Shown here: piece by piece, positions 24,061 to 37,114 of the stretch | Numbering within the stretch: position 1 is the first letter of the stretch | How the letters are laid out: each line of letters starts with the position of its first letter | Source: Muscardinus avellanarius | Taxonomy: Eukaryota; Chordata; Mammalia; Rodentia; Gliridae | DNA length: 64,000 nt | Assembly: GCA_963383645.1 (NCBI GenBank) | Contig: OY726573.1 | Coordinates: forward strand, 13,520,989-13,584,988 | Direction: 5' to 3' | Position numbers and translations under genes: made by a program | The notes under the pieces: generated by a model | What the model was told of the DNA's origin: nothing | Databases searched by the model: none | The model's input: only the letters and a program-made list of their open reading frames with translations

Positions 24061-26987
24061 ATTTTATATTATATGATTTTTTACCTCAGTTAAAAAATAA
24101 TCATAATAAAGACTCTCAGGAGATTAGATTTAAAACGGTGCCCAGAAGTCTTCTCCACTCCGGCCTCCCTCCTATGCAAGACTGTCTTTTAATTCCTCTT
24201 TAAAGGAGAAGCCGAGAGCGGCGTGATGGTGCACACCTGTAATTCCAGTACATGGGAGGCTGAAATGGGAGGACCACAGGTTTGAGGCCAATCTCAGCAA
24301 CTTAGTGAGACCTTGTCTCAAAATAAAAAATTAAATAGCGCTGGGGGGTTTAGTCAGAGGTAGAATCTCCTTGCGTTCAATCCCCACCTCAAAGAAAAAA
24401 GAAGAAAAAGAAAAAGAAGGCGGGGTAGCAAAGCCCTAAGCAGGCAGCCCTTCTGTCGCAGGACAGTCCTGGTTTTCAAAGATCTGTCGTCCAAATCTGC
24501 CGTCATGGCCTGAAATCCTTCAGGATATTTCAGATCACGCCAAGCCAATGTGGCTTTGATGGAGACTTCCTCGTGGGTGGACTGCGCAGCCCAAACCACC
24601 TCTTCCGTGTGGTTACCCATCGGCCAGCCACACACCAGAGCAGGGCCCGGCCATTACTGGGGTTAATCAGATCCTGGGTCTTCTGGGTCTTCTGTTCTTT
24701 TTTTTTTGGTACTGGGGTTCCTGGAAGCCCTTCTACCTCCGGGCTCCACTCCCAGACCTATTTTTACATTTTTATTTGGAAACAGGGTCTCCTAAGCCAG
24801 CGCACATGCGCGGCTGGCTTCGAACCTGCGCGATCCTCCTGTCTCCGCCTCCCGAGCGCGGGGATGACAAGCGTGCCCACCACGCCCGGCCCTGGGTCTT
24901 CTGTTCTGCACCCTGAGTCTGAGACTAAAGCAAGAAGAAACAAAGAGAAACAAAGTCACAATGTGCTGCTGCCCAGGGAATCGGCTTTCCTGAGTATCCC
25001 TGTGCCCTGCAGCCATTGTGCCGCAACGGAGTCTTCCAGCTCCCACCTCCTGGGCCGGGGCTGCTGCCAAGGACACTCTGTCCTGCCAACGTGCCCAGCA
25101 TATGCTACTAAGGCGAGCTGCCCAGCCGCATATGCCAAGCCTGTGTACCATGCTGCGCCCACGGACGAGGTAGAGCGAGGAAGCTCGGGTGCGGGCACCG
25201 GTGCCACACACCTGTACAGACACAGACATGGTCACCTCACGCACATGCTCCTCCCAGCGGGCCCTAGGGTCTGAATGCATGGACCCTGAACATGCTATTT
25301 TGCGTTTGTACCCAGCTCTGTATGGTTAAACCCCATTCCTTAGCCAGGTGTGGTGGCGCACGCTTGTAATCCCAGCGCTTGGAAGGCTGAGACAGGAGGA
25401 TCGCGCAGGTTCGAAGCCAGCCTCGGCTACTTGGTGAGGCTCTCAGCAACTTAGTGAGACCCTGTTTCCAAATAAAGTATAAAATAGGTCTGGGAGTATA
25501 GTCCGGAGGTAGAAAAGCCCTGGGTTCTACCTCTAGTACAACAAAGTAAATAAATAAACCTCATTCCTCCTACAAACGGACCTGTCGGGAATCCAGCCCA
25601 ACAGAGGCGGGGCTTAGAGAAATGATGAGTACCAACGACTCGAACACAAACCCACGAGCCGGGAGTCAAGTCAAGCAAGATCTCATTTATTTCTCTCCAA
25701 GCAGTCCAATATATAACACTAAGCCACGAGGGGAATTTCCATGAGGAATAGCCTAGCCTATCCAGGATAAAGATCACTAGCACGTAGTTTACAGCCAATC
25801 CCAGGCCAGTACATGAGCCATTCATGTGTGCGGAAAGCTCCTTTAAAGGTAGAAAGGGAAAAAACGCTCAGTCTCCCCACCCATAATGAATGGGGAAACC
25901 ACACCTTCCTAGCTTCCTCCAGGCGCCATCTTTGCCCCTTTTCTGCTGAATCACTTTACTTAAAGTTTTGCTTTAGGCCGTAGGCCACTCAAGAGGAAGG
26001 CTGCATCTCCTTAGGAGCTGTATGGACACACCCCATCACTGACCCTAACCCGTGAGCTTCCTGTCTCGGCCTCCCAAGCGCTGGATTGCAGGAGTGTGCC
26101 GCCGCACCCGGCCACAGCAGAGCCACTTAGCACAGTCTAGGAAGATGCTGAAGGCCTGAAGGATGGTTAGGATGCTGAAGGGGAGACAGGATGCTTCGGC
26201 AACTGGAGGGCTGCATCCAGATTAGATTGCAGAGGACCTGTGAGTGTTGGTAAATCATGGAATCGGGTTATTTATTCTGCCTTCAAGAATAAAGGAAAGG
26301 AAATGAGATCTGGGTCTGTCTGGGTTGGCGGCGGTTGTGACGGTAACACGGGGTTTGATTCGGCAAGCGCCTCCAGCTGCGTGTTGGAACAGAATTATAT
26401 CTCCCTTTGCTTTTTGTTTGTTTTTGCAGAGGAGAGAATTTCTAAATCGCCCGGCTTAATCATTTCATTCTTGATTAATGCGATTAGTCGCGCACGCCAA
26501 CGCGGCCCTGTGTGATATTTCCACACATTTTGAAGTCACCCCACGGGGCTTAGAATACTGGGGAGGGAGAGGTGCATGGGGTGGGGGACGTACTGGCTCC
26601 GGTGGGTTTGTCTGGATGCTTGGAGTAACATTGAACCCGGGAATGCCCAGCCCAGAGGTGGGGCCGAGGACGCTGGGAACCGAGGAGCCACCAAGTGGGA
26701 ACTGGGAGCTCTGAGCTGACGTTCTCGGGACACCATGGCTGTCCCTGGCCCGTCACTGTCTGTGAGCCTGACCAACAGTGCGCTTACTGATCTGTAGGAA
26801 CCCCCCGGGCACCTCCCAGGGCTTTGGCTGGCTTCTTGGGGTCCCGTTGCACCCTCTGCTGTGTGTTCCTCAGCTATTTGAGGGGGAGCCCACTGGCCTC
26901 CCTTGAATCACATTGCCACTTATTTTATTACATTGTAAGACATGTATCGCGTTGGCTTGCACTTTAGAGCTAGGATTCATCTTGATA

Positions 26988-27027
<40 letters not shown>

Positions 27028-27198
27028 TGTGGTGTGAGGTAAGGGTCAAGATTTCTTTTTTCTCCATTAATATAGTTGTCAGAACCAGGTGTTAAAGTGT
27101 TTGTCTAGAGGCTAGGAGTATAGCTCAATAGACGCGCACTTGCCTAGCATGTATAAGGCCCCGGGTTCTATCCCCAGCACTGCAAAACAGAAGAAAAC

Positions 27199-27241
<43 letters not shown>

Positions 27242-30176
27242 ATGAAAAGTCTCTCATTCCTCCGTTGACCTTCGCAGCATGTTAGTTGACTAGACCTACT
27301 GTGGCTTAGTCAGTTCGGTGTTACTGTAACAAAATACCAACAGGCTGGGTCATTCATAAAGGAGAGATTTCTAAGCGGGGCGCAGTGGCGTACACCTGTA
27401 ATCCCGGTACTTGGGAAACCGAGACGGGAGGATCGCAGGTTCGAGGCTAGCTTTTGCAACTTAGCAAGGCCCTCAGCAGCTTAGTGAGAGCCTATTTCAA
27501 GATTGAAATTTTTTTTTTTTTTTTTTTGCTGTTGCACCGAGGATTACCTTTGCAGCGCATGCTTTTGGGGGAGACCCTCTCAAACCATCGCTCTGTGTCC
27601 CGTCCCACCACCCTATCCATAATCTCCATGACAGCACCGACGCCTCCCCCCCCCCAGACCTCCTACCCACCTGTGGGACCAGTGGGGCTCCTGGGCCCCC
27701 AGAGGGTCCAGACAACCTCAGCTCAGCTTCCTGGAGCTCCGGCAAAGACGCATGTCAACGGCTTGCTTTGATGCGAACTCACTCCATTTCTTCCCTGGCG
27801 GGACCCTCAGGGGACCATGCTTTGCCGCCCAGACTCCTGGAGAAATATCAGCCTGCCATTTCCCATAAACATCTGAGCTGTTCAGAGGCGGCAGTGCACC
27901 CCCAATCTGGACTGCGATGAGAGGGACCCTTCTGCATTGTGGGGTAGCTTTCAGGTGCTGGGCTTAGAAACTTAATGAGTTCTCTGGGGGACGTGGCTTT
28001 CTGACTGAACTAAGTCCTCTGAGCTCTCAGCCTGGATTTACCAGAGCGGGTCGAAAAGGCAGAGGGATTGTTGGCCACGTTTAAGAGTTCCCTGTAATGA
28101 AGGCTGGATGGTGACGCATGCCTGTGATCCCAGTACTTGGGAGACTGAGACAGGAGGATTGCAGGTTGGAGGCCAGTCTCAGTAACTTAGCGAGATCGCA
28201 CAGCAACTTAATAAGACCTTGTTTCCAAATAAAGAATCCAAGGGCTGGGGGTGTGGCTCAGAGGTAGAATGCTTCTAGGTTCAATTCCCAGAACCAAAAA
28301 AAAAAAAAAAAGAAAAGAAATACACTGGCCTATGAGGGCCTTCTTGGGAATATTTTAAGGATAGTAGGAAATTTCATCTGCAGGAAGGAAGCATTTTCCT
28401 GCGCAGAGAGGCGACTCTTGTAATCTGTGAGTAGTGATGGGTCACAGAAGGCGGCAGCTCTGCTGGAGAGGGGCCACGCCCCTGCGGATGCTGAGAGAAG
28501 CCTTCTCTGCGTGTGGCTGTACCTAGGATGTCTCTAGGCCCAGATGGTCCATCCGCACCTCTCCTGGAAGCCAAGCAGTTGGAGGTCTGCCCGTGAGCAG
28601 GGCTGCTGCTGCCTCCTCCCATTAGAGAAGGGATTCCCCTGAAAAACCTATCTTCCTCGAATGACAATCAGACATTTATACCCCTGGCCAGGGATCCAAG
28701 GAGGGGTGATGGCAAGACCCCGGGGACAGTGATCAAGGTATCGAGGCCCTCGCTGTGGCTGAGGACCTGGAACTGCGCCCCCGCCCTTGCAAGGCTCTGG
28801 ATCACACAGCTCTCTGATACAGTCTGTCCTCTGAGTTCCAGAGGAAGGCCAGCTCACCTTAGCCTTGCTGGTTCCGCCTGGCCCTGGGGTCTATACCTTC
28901 CCAACACCCGGGCTTGAGACCCGCCATCCCCCATAGGATGGGCTGTGGCTTCAGACCTGAGCGGATGCAGCCCTTTCTGGGGTCCCCGCCCGCACTGTGA
29001 TCTAACGGTGTCTTTTCTATTGCAGTTCGCTGGGGGAAGCGTGGGCCCAGGTGAAGAAGAGCCTGGCAGACGAGGCAGAAGTTCATCTCAAGTTCTCGGC
29101 CAAGGTAACCCCTGCCCGCTGGCGGCTTAGACCTGGGTGGGCTGACGCAGCGGTGTGCTCAGAAATGGGCTACAACGGTCTCTCCAGTGGGAGGCACTTG
29201 CCAATTTCTGTGGTGTAAATTTCAAGCTATAACACTTAAGGCTCTGAAAGGCACAGCAGACAGTGTTTCCATTCTGTAGATACGGTCGTAAAATAGCCAG
29301 AATCCAGCCAGAGTGGGGATAATAACATAACACAGGACAGGAGGTGGCAAGTGCCGAGTATCTATTATTATTTTTATGGTACTAGAGGTTGAATCCAGGG
29401 GTGTCCTACCACTGAGCTACCCCTAGACCTTTTTTTTATTTTTTTATTTTTGAAACAAGGGTCCTGCTAAGTTGCTGAGGCTGGCCTCCAAACTGAATCC
29501 TCCTGACTCAACCTCCCAAATGCTGGGATTACAGGCATGTACCACCATGCCCGGCAAGCACTGAACATTTATTACCTTTGTTTCCAGTATAATGTCTCTA
29601 AGAGATGTTAGGAATGTTTAGGAACGATCTTGTTTAACAATCAACCAGCCTAAAACTTTTTCTGAAGATTTAACGTTACGCTCTTGGCAGCTGAGCCTCC
29701 GTGCTGAGCGTGGGAGCTCAGGTAGAACTCTGGGTATGGAAGCCCAGTCTCTCTCTGCCAGACTTTCAGAAGAATGGGCCAGCCTGTTCTAGCTCTTCTT
29801 GGTGTCAGGAAATACTAGACTATGCCCAAGGGACACTTTTGTTTTTATATTATTTTATTCATTCTCACAAAATTTCAGAAAGGGTAAGTGACCCTCTTTT
29901 TATTTGGAACAGATGTGTGTGCTCGGAAGATTTGGGGGCAGGGCGGCCTCTGAGTTTTAGCTCAACGCTGTCACTAGAAACTCTGTGACTTCCTTAGTCC
30001 CCCCTTCCCCCGGGGACCTTCCTTCCTATGTGACATGAAGAGTTTGGGCTAAGTCATTGGCTTTAAACTTTTCTTTCACTGAGACCCACAGGAGCGCACA
30101 TCACAGGATCCCCGGAGCACGCAGGTCCCCACGCAAGGAGCCACGCCCGAGTCCAGACACAGGTGCTCACACACAC

Positions 30177-30222
<46 letters not shown>

Positions 30223-33200
30223 GCGCGCGCGAAGCAAACATTCCCAGCTTGCCCTGTGATGTTTTCGATCCGAGTTGGCGCTGTGCTTACCAACAGGCTG
30301 ATCGTGACCCAGGAAATTCACATCACAACTCTTACCTCCAGATTTGACAGACTCTGAAATTGCTTCCAACTTCGAATTTCTCTTATTTTCTCCTGCTGTG
30401 AGAGGTGAGAAGGGGGGGATGGCTTCCCTTCAGGAAGGGAAGCCATCCCCCCCAGTGGCCTGGCCAGCCCAGTACAGGATGGCCAGCCCAGGCAGGATGG
30501 TGACTCTTGACTAGGCAAAGGTGTTCACAAGCTGAAAATGAATAGTGTAAGATCCCAAGCCAACTTTCAAGCCAAGCAACTGAAAAAAAAAAAAGAAAAC
30601 TATGTTTTTAAAAAGTACTTAAATTGGGTGTGGTGGCACATGCTTGGGAGACTGAGACAGGAGGATTGCAGGTTTGAGGTCAGCCTCTACAACTTAGCAA
30701 GGTGTTCAGCACCCTAGCACCATCCTGTTTCAAAATAATAATTTTTAAAAATTGCCAGGCACGCTTATAATCTCAGCATTCGGGAGGCTGAGGCAGGAGG
30801 ATCACGGTTCGCGGCCAGCCTCAGCTACCTAGTGAGGCCCTTTGCAACTCAGTGAAATCCTGTTTCAAAATAAAGAATAAAAAGTAGGGCTGGGGGTGTA
30901 GCTCGGAGGTAGAATGCCATTGGGTTCCATCCCCAAACCCTCGAAAAATGTTTTTAATTTAATAAATTAAAAAATAATAGCAAGAGCTGGGAATGGGAGT
31001 GTATCTTGGAGGTACCTGAGGTTCAATTCCTAAAAAACTCCCTAAAAAGCTGGGCATGGTGGCGCGTGCTTGTAATCCCCATGCTTGGGAGACAGGAGGA
31101 TCCCACGGGTTCGAAGCCAGCCTCAGCTACTTAGTGAGGCTCTCAGCAACTTAGTGAGACCCTGTTTCCATATAAAATATAAAATAAGTCTGGGAGTACA
31201 GCCTGGAGGTAGAAAGCCCCTGGATTCCATCCCCAGGACCACCAAAAAAAAAATCCTAAAAAAGATATATATATGTACTATAAGTGTATTTTATAGTGCT
31301 AAAAATACTACATATGTTTTTTTTTTTTTAATTGAGAGGTGGGAGAAGAATGCTTGGAACACTTCTGGCAGTAGTACCATAGTTCCAAGATGTCATTTGG
31401 AGTTTGGGAAAGCCTTCTGGTATATTAGCAGATCCATGGGCTCCTCCCTGGACCACGGAATCCTGAGGGCTGAGAAGCCCCTCCGGGTCACTCCTGGACC
31501 CATCAAGTCTGTCAGTCAGTTGATTTCCAGATCTCAAAAGGAGACCCCAGAGTCTCTACATCGATAGGCTATTTAAACCTCCTAGACCCCAATCAGGAGC
31601 CATTTCCTTGGCTGCTGAACTGTGCGGCTCACCTTGCCCAGCACATGCCTGATCCGTGTACCCGGGTGTCTCGAGCCATTTTCTTTGGCTATAACTGAAT
31701 ACTAGACACTGGGAAGCTTATAAAGAATAGAGGCTTATTTAGATTGTAGTAATGGAGGCTGGGAACCCAACATCCAGAGGCCGGTGTCCAGTGAGGATGT
31801 CCTGACTATTCAGGACGTGGTGGAGGGAGGGTTCCGAGTGGTGACGTGCTCGTAAGGTGTTCGAATCCCTGTGACGTCTAGAAGGCGCCACCTCCAAAGA
31901 TGGTCAACACGTGAATCTGAGGGTTGAGTTTTCAGCGTTTGGAGTTTGGGGAGCACATCCAAACCATAGCTACTGGGAAGGGATACATTTATTCTCCTGC
32001 GCGCACAAGTTTGTCTCTTCTTAAAAATCTTGCCACCAGATGGGGATGTTTTCCCATGCAAGAAAAGTTCCAGGGGCTCAAATAAATAAATAAGGATAGT
32101 AGGGGACATTTACCATCAATATTGGGAGCAGCAGGGCTCTGGATGGCCGGCTCACTGTGCGTCTGTGAAGGTCCTTCAACCACGAGGCCGCGTGTTCGCA
32201 TCCAGGGGACAGTCACTGCGCAGCAGCTCCAGCCAGATCGCGGGGACAGAGATCACAGGGGGCTCCTGTGGTCACAGTTTCACCCAAACCACTAGTTGTA
32301 GAATAAGAACACCTAAAGCCGGGCATGATGGCACATACCTCTAACCCCAGCACTTGGGAGGCTGAGACAGGAGGATCACAGGTTCAAGGCTGGCCTTGGC
32401 AACTTCATGAGACCCTATTTCAAAATAATAAAAAAATAAGCCTGGCGCGGTGGCGCACGCTTGTAATCCCCGTGCTTGGGAGGCGGAGACAGGAGGATCG
32501 CGTGGGTTCGAAGCCAGCCGCGCTGGCTTAAGAGACCCTGTCTCCAACTAAAAGTATAAAATAGGTCTGGGATTGTGTAGCCAGGAGGTAAAAGGGCTTC
32601 CAGGAACCCCAGTACCACCAAAATAAATGTTCAAATGAAATAGGGCTGGGGATATAGTTTGGAGGTAGAATGACCCTGGATTCAACCTCAGGAGGTATAT
32701 ATATTTTTTAAAGTTCCTTTTTCTCTGGCCCTTGGGACACAAGGGTGGGTCCCTTGGGTAGAGATGCAAATCCTGCCTTCTCCCCCTGCACCCCAAGAGT
32801 TGAGCTCAGAATAGTCACCCCGAGGTGACTACCTCACGGGCTTCTGGCAACTCCTGTATGCCTCAATACTTGGGCCTCAATACTTGGGCCACGTCCAGAT
32901 GTGTTGGTATCCAGGCACCCGGCAGAACCAATCCCAGACTACTTCATTAAATGACAGCCTGTCCACAGTTCCGTACTCAACTGCCCTTAGCAGCCCCTGT
33001 GCTAAGGGCTGGGAGACACCCCTAGGTGACGTGGCTTCGGGCCCTAGAAAGCTCCCAGTTTGAAATGTAAGGGGCCAGGGCAAGCAAAGCCATACCAGAA
33101 GCTGTGGGACACGAGGAAGCGTGGGAGGAGGCTCGTGTGGCCATTGGCTAGTTGACTTAGCCACGCCCGATGCACCTCCAGTCACGTTTCTGTCACCCGT

Positions 33201-33599
33201 GGACCACGCGTACGATGGTTGGACCCGTACATTTGTATTTTCTAGGGATGTCATAGCTCCCTTATGGTTTGTTTAAGTACACTTTGTGATGTTAGGACGA
33301 TGATCAAATTGATCGATGCGTCTCTCAGAATATCTACCCGTCTTAGCCGGGCGTGGTGGCGCACGCTTGTAATCCCAGCATTTGGGAGGCTGAGGACAGC
33401 CTCAGCTACTTAGTGAGACCCTTTGCAAGTCAGTGAGACCCTGTTTCAAAATAAAGAATAAAAAGTAGGGCTGGGAGTGTAGAAACACCCCCATCTGGTG
33501 GCCAGATTTATAAGAAAAGACAAACTTGGGACAGCAAGAGAATAAATGTATCCCTTCCCGGAGGTAGAATGCCCCTGGGTTCTATCCCCAGTATCACAA

Positions 33600-33649
<50 letters not shown>

Positions 33650-34137
33650 TGATGATAATATCTTCCATCTTTAAGTGATACATGACAAATAGGCATCTTG
33701 TATTTTATTTTATTTATTTTTTCCTACATTAATTGGAGTGGAACCCAGGGGCATTCTACTTCTGAGCTGTACCCCCAGCCCTATGTTTTATTTTTTATTT
33801 TGAAACAGGGTCTCACTGAGTTGCAAAGGGCCTCACTAAGTAGTAGCTGAGGCCGTCTGCAAACACGGATCCTCCTGTCTCAGTCTCCCAAATGCTGAAA
33901 GTATAATCGTATGCCACCACGCCTGGAAGCATGATGTATTTTAAATCATATGTTGTAGGCCGGGCGTGGTGGCGCACGCTTGTAATCCCCGCACTTGGGA
34001 GGCGGAGACAGGAGAATCATGCAGGTTCGAAGCCAGCCTCAGTTGGCTTAAGAGACCCTGTTTCCAAATAAATATAAAATAGGTCTGGGAGTGTAGCCCA
34101 GAGGTAGAAGGCCCCTGGGTTCCATCCCCAGTACCAC

Positions 34138-34172
<35 letters not shown>

Positions 34173-34198
34173 ATCAGATGTTGTATAACAAAAATATA

Positions 34199-34243
<45 letters not shown>

Positions 34244-37083
34244 TACTGGAAATGAAACCCAGGGGTGTTCTACCACTGACTGAGCTACATTCCCCAGTCC
34301 AATTTTGTTTTGTATTTAGAAACAGGGTCTCACTAAATTACTGCACACTGGCCTCAAACCTGTGATCCTCCTGTCTCAGCCTCCCAAGTACTAGGATTAC
34401 ATTTGTGCACCATCCTGCCAGGCACAATAAAAAATATTTTACAGCCAGGCGTGGTGGTACCAGGTTCGAGGCCGGGCTTAGTTTATCAAGAGAGACCTCA
34501 GTCAGATGTGGTGGTGCACGCTTATTATCTCAGCATTCGGGAGGCTGAGACTGGAGGATCGTGGTTCGTGGACAGCCTCAGCTACTTAGTGAGACCCTCT
34601 GCAACTCAGTGAGACCCTGTTTCAAAATAAAGAATAAAAAGCCAGGCGTGGCCGGGCATGGTGGCGCACACTTGTAATCCTCGGGCATGGTGGGTGGAGA
34701 CAGGAGGATCACGCAGGTTCGAAGCCAGCTGCGCTGGCTTAAGAGACCCTGTTTCCAAAAAAAAATTAGAAAGTATAAAATAGGTCTTGGAGTGTAGCTC
34801 GGAGGTAGAAAGGCTTCCAGGAACCCCAGTACCACCAAAAAAATAAAAGCCAGGCGTGGTGGCACACGCTTGTAATCCCAGCATTCGGGAGGCTGAGACC
34901 AGAGGATCGCGGTTCTCGGACAGCCTCGGCTACTTAGTGAGGCCCTCTGCAATTCAGTAAGACCCTATTTCAAAAAAAAATTAAGAATAAAAAATAGGGC
35001 AGGGGGTGTAGCTCAGAGGTCAAATGCCTCTGGGTTCCATCCCAGACCCGCAAAAATAAAGAAAGAAAGCAAGAAAGAAAAAAAGAAAGAAAAGAAAGAA
35101 AGAAAAAATAGGGCAGGGGGTATAACTCGGATCCCCTGGCTTCCATCCCTAGACCTGCAAAATAAAAATTAAAAAAGAAAGACCTTTAGCAACTCAGTGA
35201 GACTCTTTGCAAATAAAAATAAAATGAGGCCGGGGGTATAGCTCAGTGGTAGAATGTTCCTAAGTTCAGCCTCCAGTACCAAAAAATATATATTTTTTAA
35301 ATAAAATTGTTTAAAAGCAAAGAAACTGGAAGCTTTGCAGAGGAAAGGGTTGGCTGCTAGGGAATCAGAAAGCTCCCGTCTCTAACCGCTCATCCCATAG
35401 ATACGCGAGCTGGGGCTGGGAGCCAGGCGCGCTTTGCAGAGACTGGGGCCTGTCAGACTCCACCGCCAGCGCCCTGGGTCTGAGTCTCTTCCCGTCCCCG
35501 CAGCTTCACAGCGAGGTAGAGAAGCCCCTCATGAACTTCCGCGAGAACTTCAAGAAAGACATGAAGAAGTGCGACCACCACATCGCAGACCTCCGCAAGC
35601 AGCTCGCCAGCCGCTACGCCTCGGTGGAGAAGGTGCGGGCTTAGGGCGCCTGGATGGGCACACGGGGGTGCTGGAGCAGAGCAGTTACTGGGTACCCAGT
35701 AGCTCATCTTCCTGCAGGGAAATGTGGGTGGCTAGCCTTGGAGAAAAGGATGCTCTCCCCAAAATCTGACCCCAATCGGGGCCCTAGAGCGTCAAAAGAG
35801 GCACCAAGACCCGGTCAGCTGACTCCGGCCCTGCTGTTGGTGGCCAGGAGGGTGAATGCCAGGGGGAACCGGGCAGAGACCTGGCAGGTGCCGCTAGGGG
35901 CGCAGAGGACCAGGACCCTGGGAGGCCGTGGCTGGTACCACCTGCCTAGTACAAGATGACTTTTGTGGTCCCTCCCAACCCTGAGAGGCTGCGATTATAG
36001 GACCAGGTCCCCAGGGCTGGCAGGCACGTGGTCCCATGAAAACGTCTCCGAGAATGACTCAGGCCAAGTCCACCTGGAGCTGGAAGAGACCGGAGGGATG
36101 GGTGGCACCACTCTGGCTGCCGGGCCCTGTGGGGCCTCTGTGGTCACATCTGTATAGACAGGGAGGCAGGGAGGCTGGCCCACCAGCGGGAGGCCGCCCA
36201 GGCTTCATGAACAGCTGTTCTGTGTGTGTTGCTGGGACCCCAGGCCCGGAAAGCCCTCACGGAGCGGCAGAGAGACCTGGAGATGAAAACCCAGCAGCTG
36301 GAAATCAAGCTGAGCAACAAGACAGAGGAGGATATCAAGAAGGCGCGGAGGAAGTCCACACAGGCCGGTAAGCCCTGGGCACATCCGACTGGCAAGGCGT
36401 GGTCAGCCGCTGGGGACGGGAGGCTGCGTTTCTCGTACAGGACTGCAGGGGGCGCACGTCTCCCCGCTTGCTGTCTCCCTGAAGGGCCCCATCTTCCTGC
36501 CTTTCCAGGAATCTCAAAGGAAAAGTCCCGGGGTGTCACGGGAGAGCAGGCCAGGCCGTTCCCAGGCCATGGCGGGGGCTGGACGGCTCACACTCCTCCC
36601 AGCGATGGCTTTTTATGGCTTAAACCCTGAATCTCTGACCAAGAGATGGACAGAGTCCTCCACGCCCCAAAAGCTCTGGGCCAGATCTCTGATGAGAGCC
36701 CAAAGAAATGCAAACCCGCGCCCACCTCCCCAGGGAGCGATATTCTGAGGGTTGGACTATCAGGGTGGGATCCTCCTGCTTCAAGAACAGAGGCCATTTT
36801 GTTTAAAAAAAAGGACCAGATTTTAGATCCCCCACAGTGGGCTGGCTTCTGCTGCTACCTGATGGAGGAAGTTAATTAATGCACAAAGGAAGGAGAAAAA
36901 GAGAATCCGGTACTTGGGAGAATGGCTAGTTCAAAGCCAGAGTGTGATTCCTTAGTGAAACCCTGTCTCAAAACGTTTTAAAAAGGGGGGTAGGGAGGTA
37001 GCTCTGGGGTAGAATATCCCTGGGTTGACTGGCTTCAGAAACCTCCCTCCTGGAAGAGGGGGGAAAAATTCAATAGCTGTGCC

Positions 37084-37114
<31 letters not shown>

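Larger units (their letters stand above)
23522..29025 (+). other. GAS7: GAS7 intron
   Basis: Contains SINEs, a solo LTR (25583-26038), a monomeric ID element and a MaLR fragment. Unique at 23522-23875, 24900-25335, 26120-26985, 27520-28095 and 28320-29025. The segment around 26440-26540 is rich in homeodomain-type ATTA cores. Confidence 0.8.
29105..35503 (+). other. GAS7: GAS7 intron
   Basis: Dense in SINEs (notably 30625-31255 and 34430-35290), with one MaLR LTR and a perfect hairpin at 30412-30453. Unique at 29105-29370, 29557-30170, 31260-31670, 32050-32315 and 32700-33340. Confidence 0.8.

Noticed and set aside
24573..25274. 233-residue open frame
   Set aside because: Its middle (24697-24891) is an antisense type B SINE and the rest has no family resemblance; chance frame in GC-rich intron.
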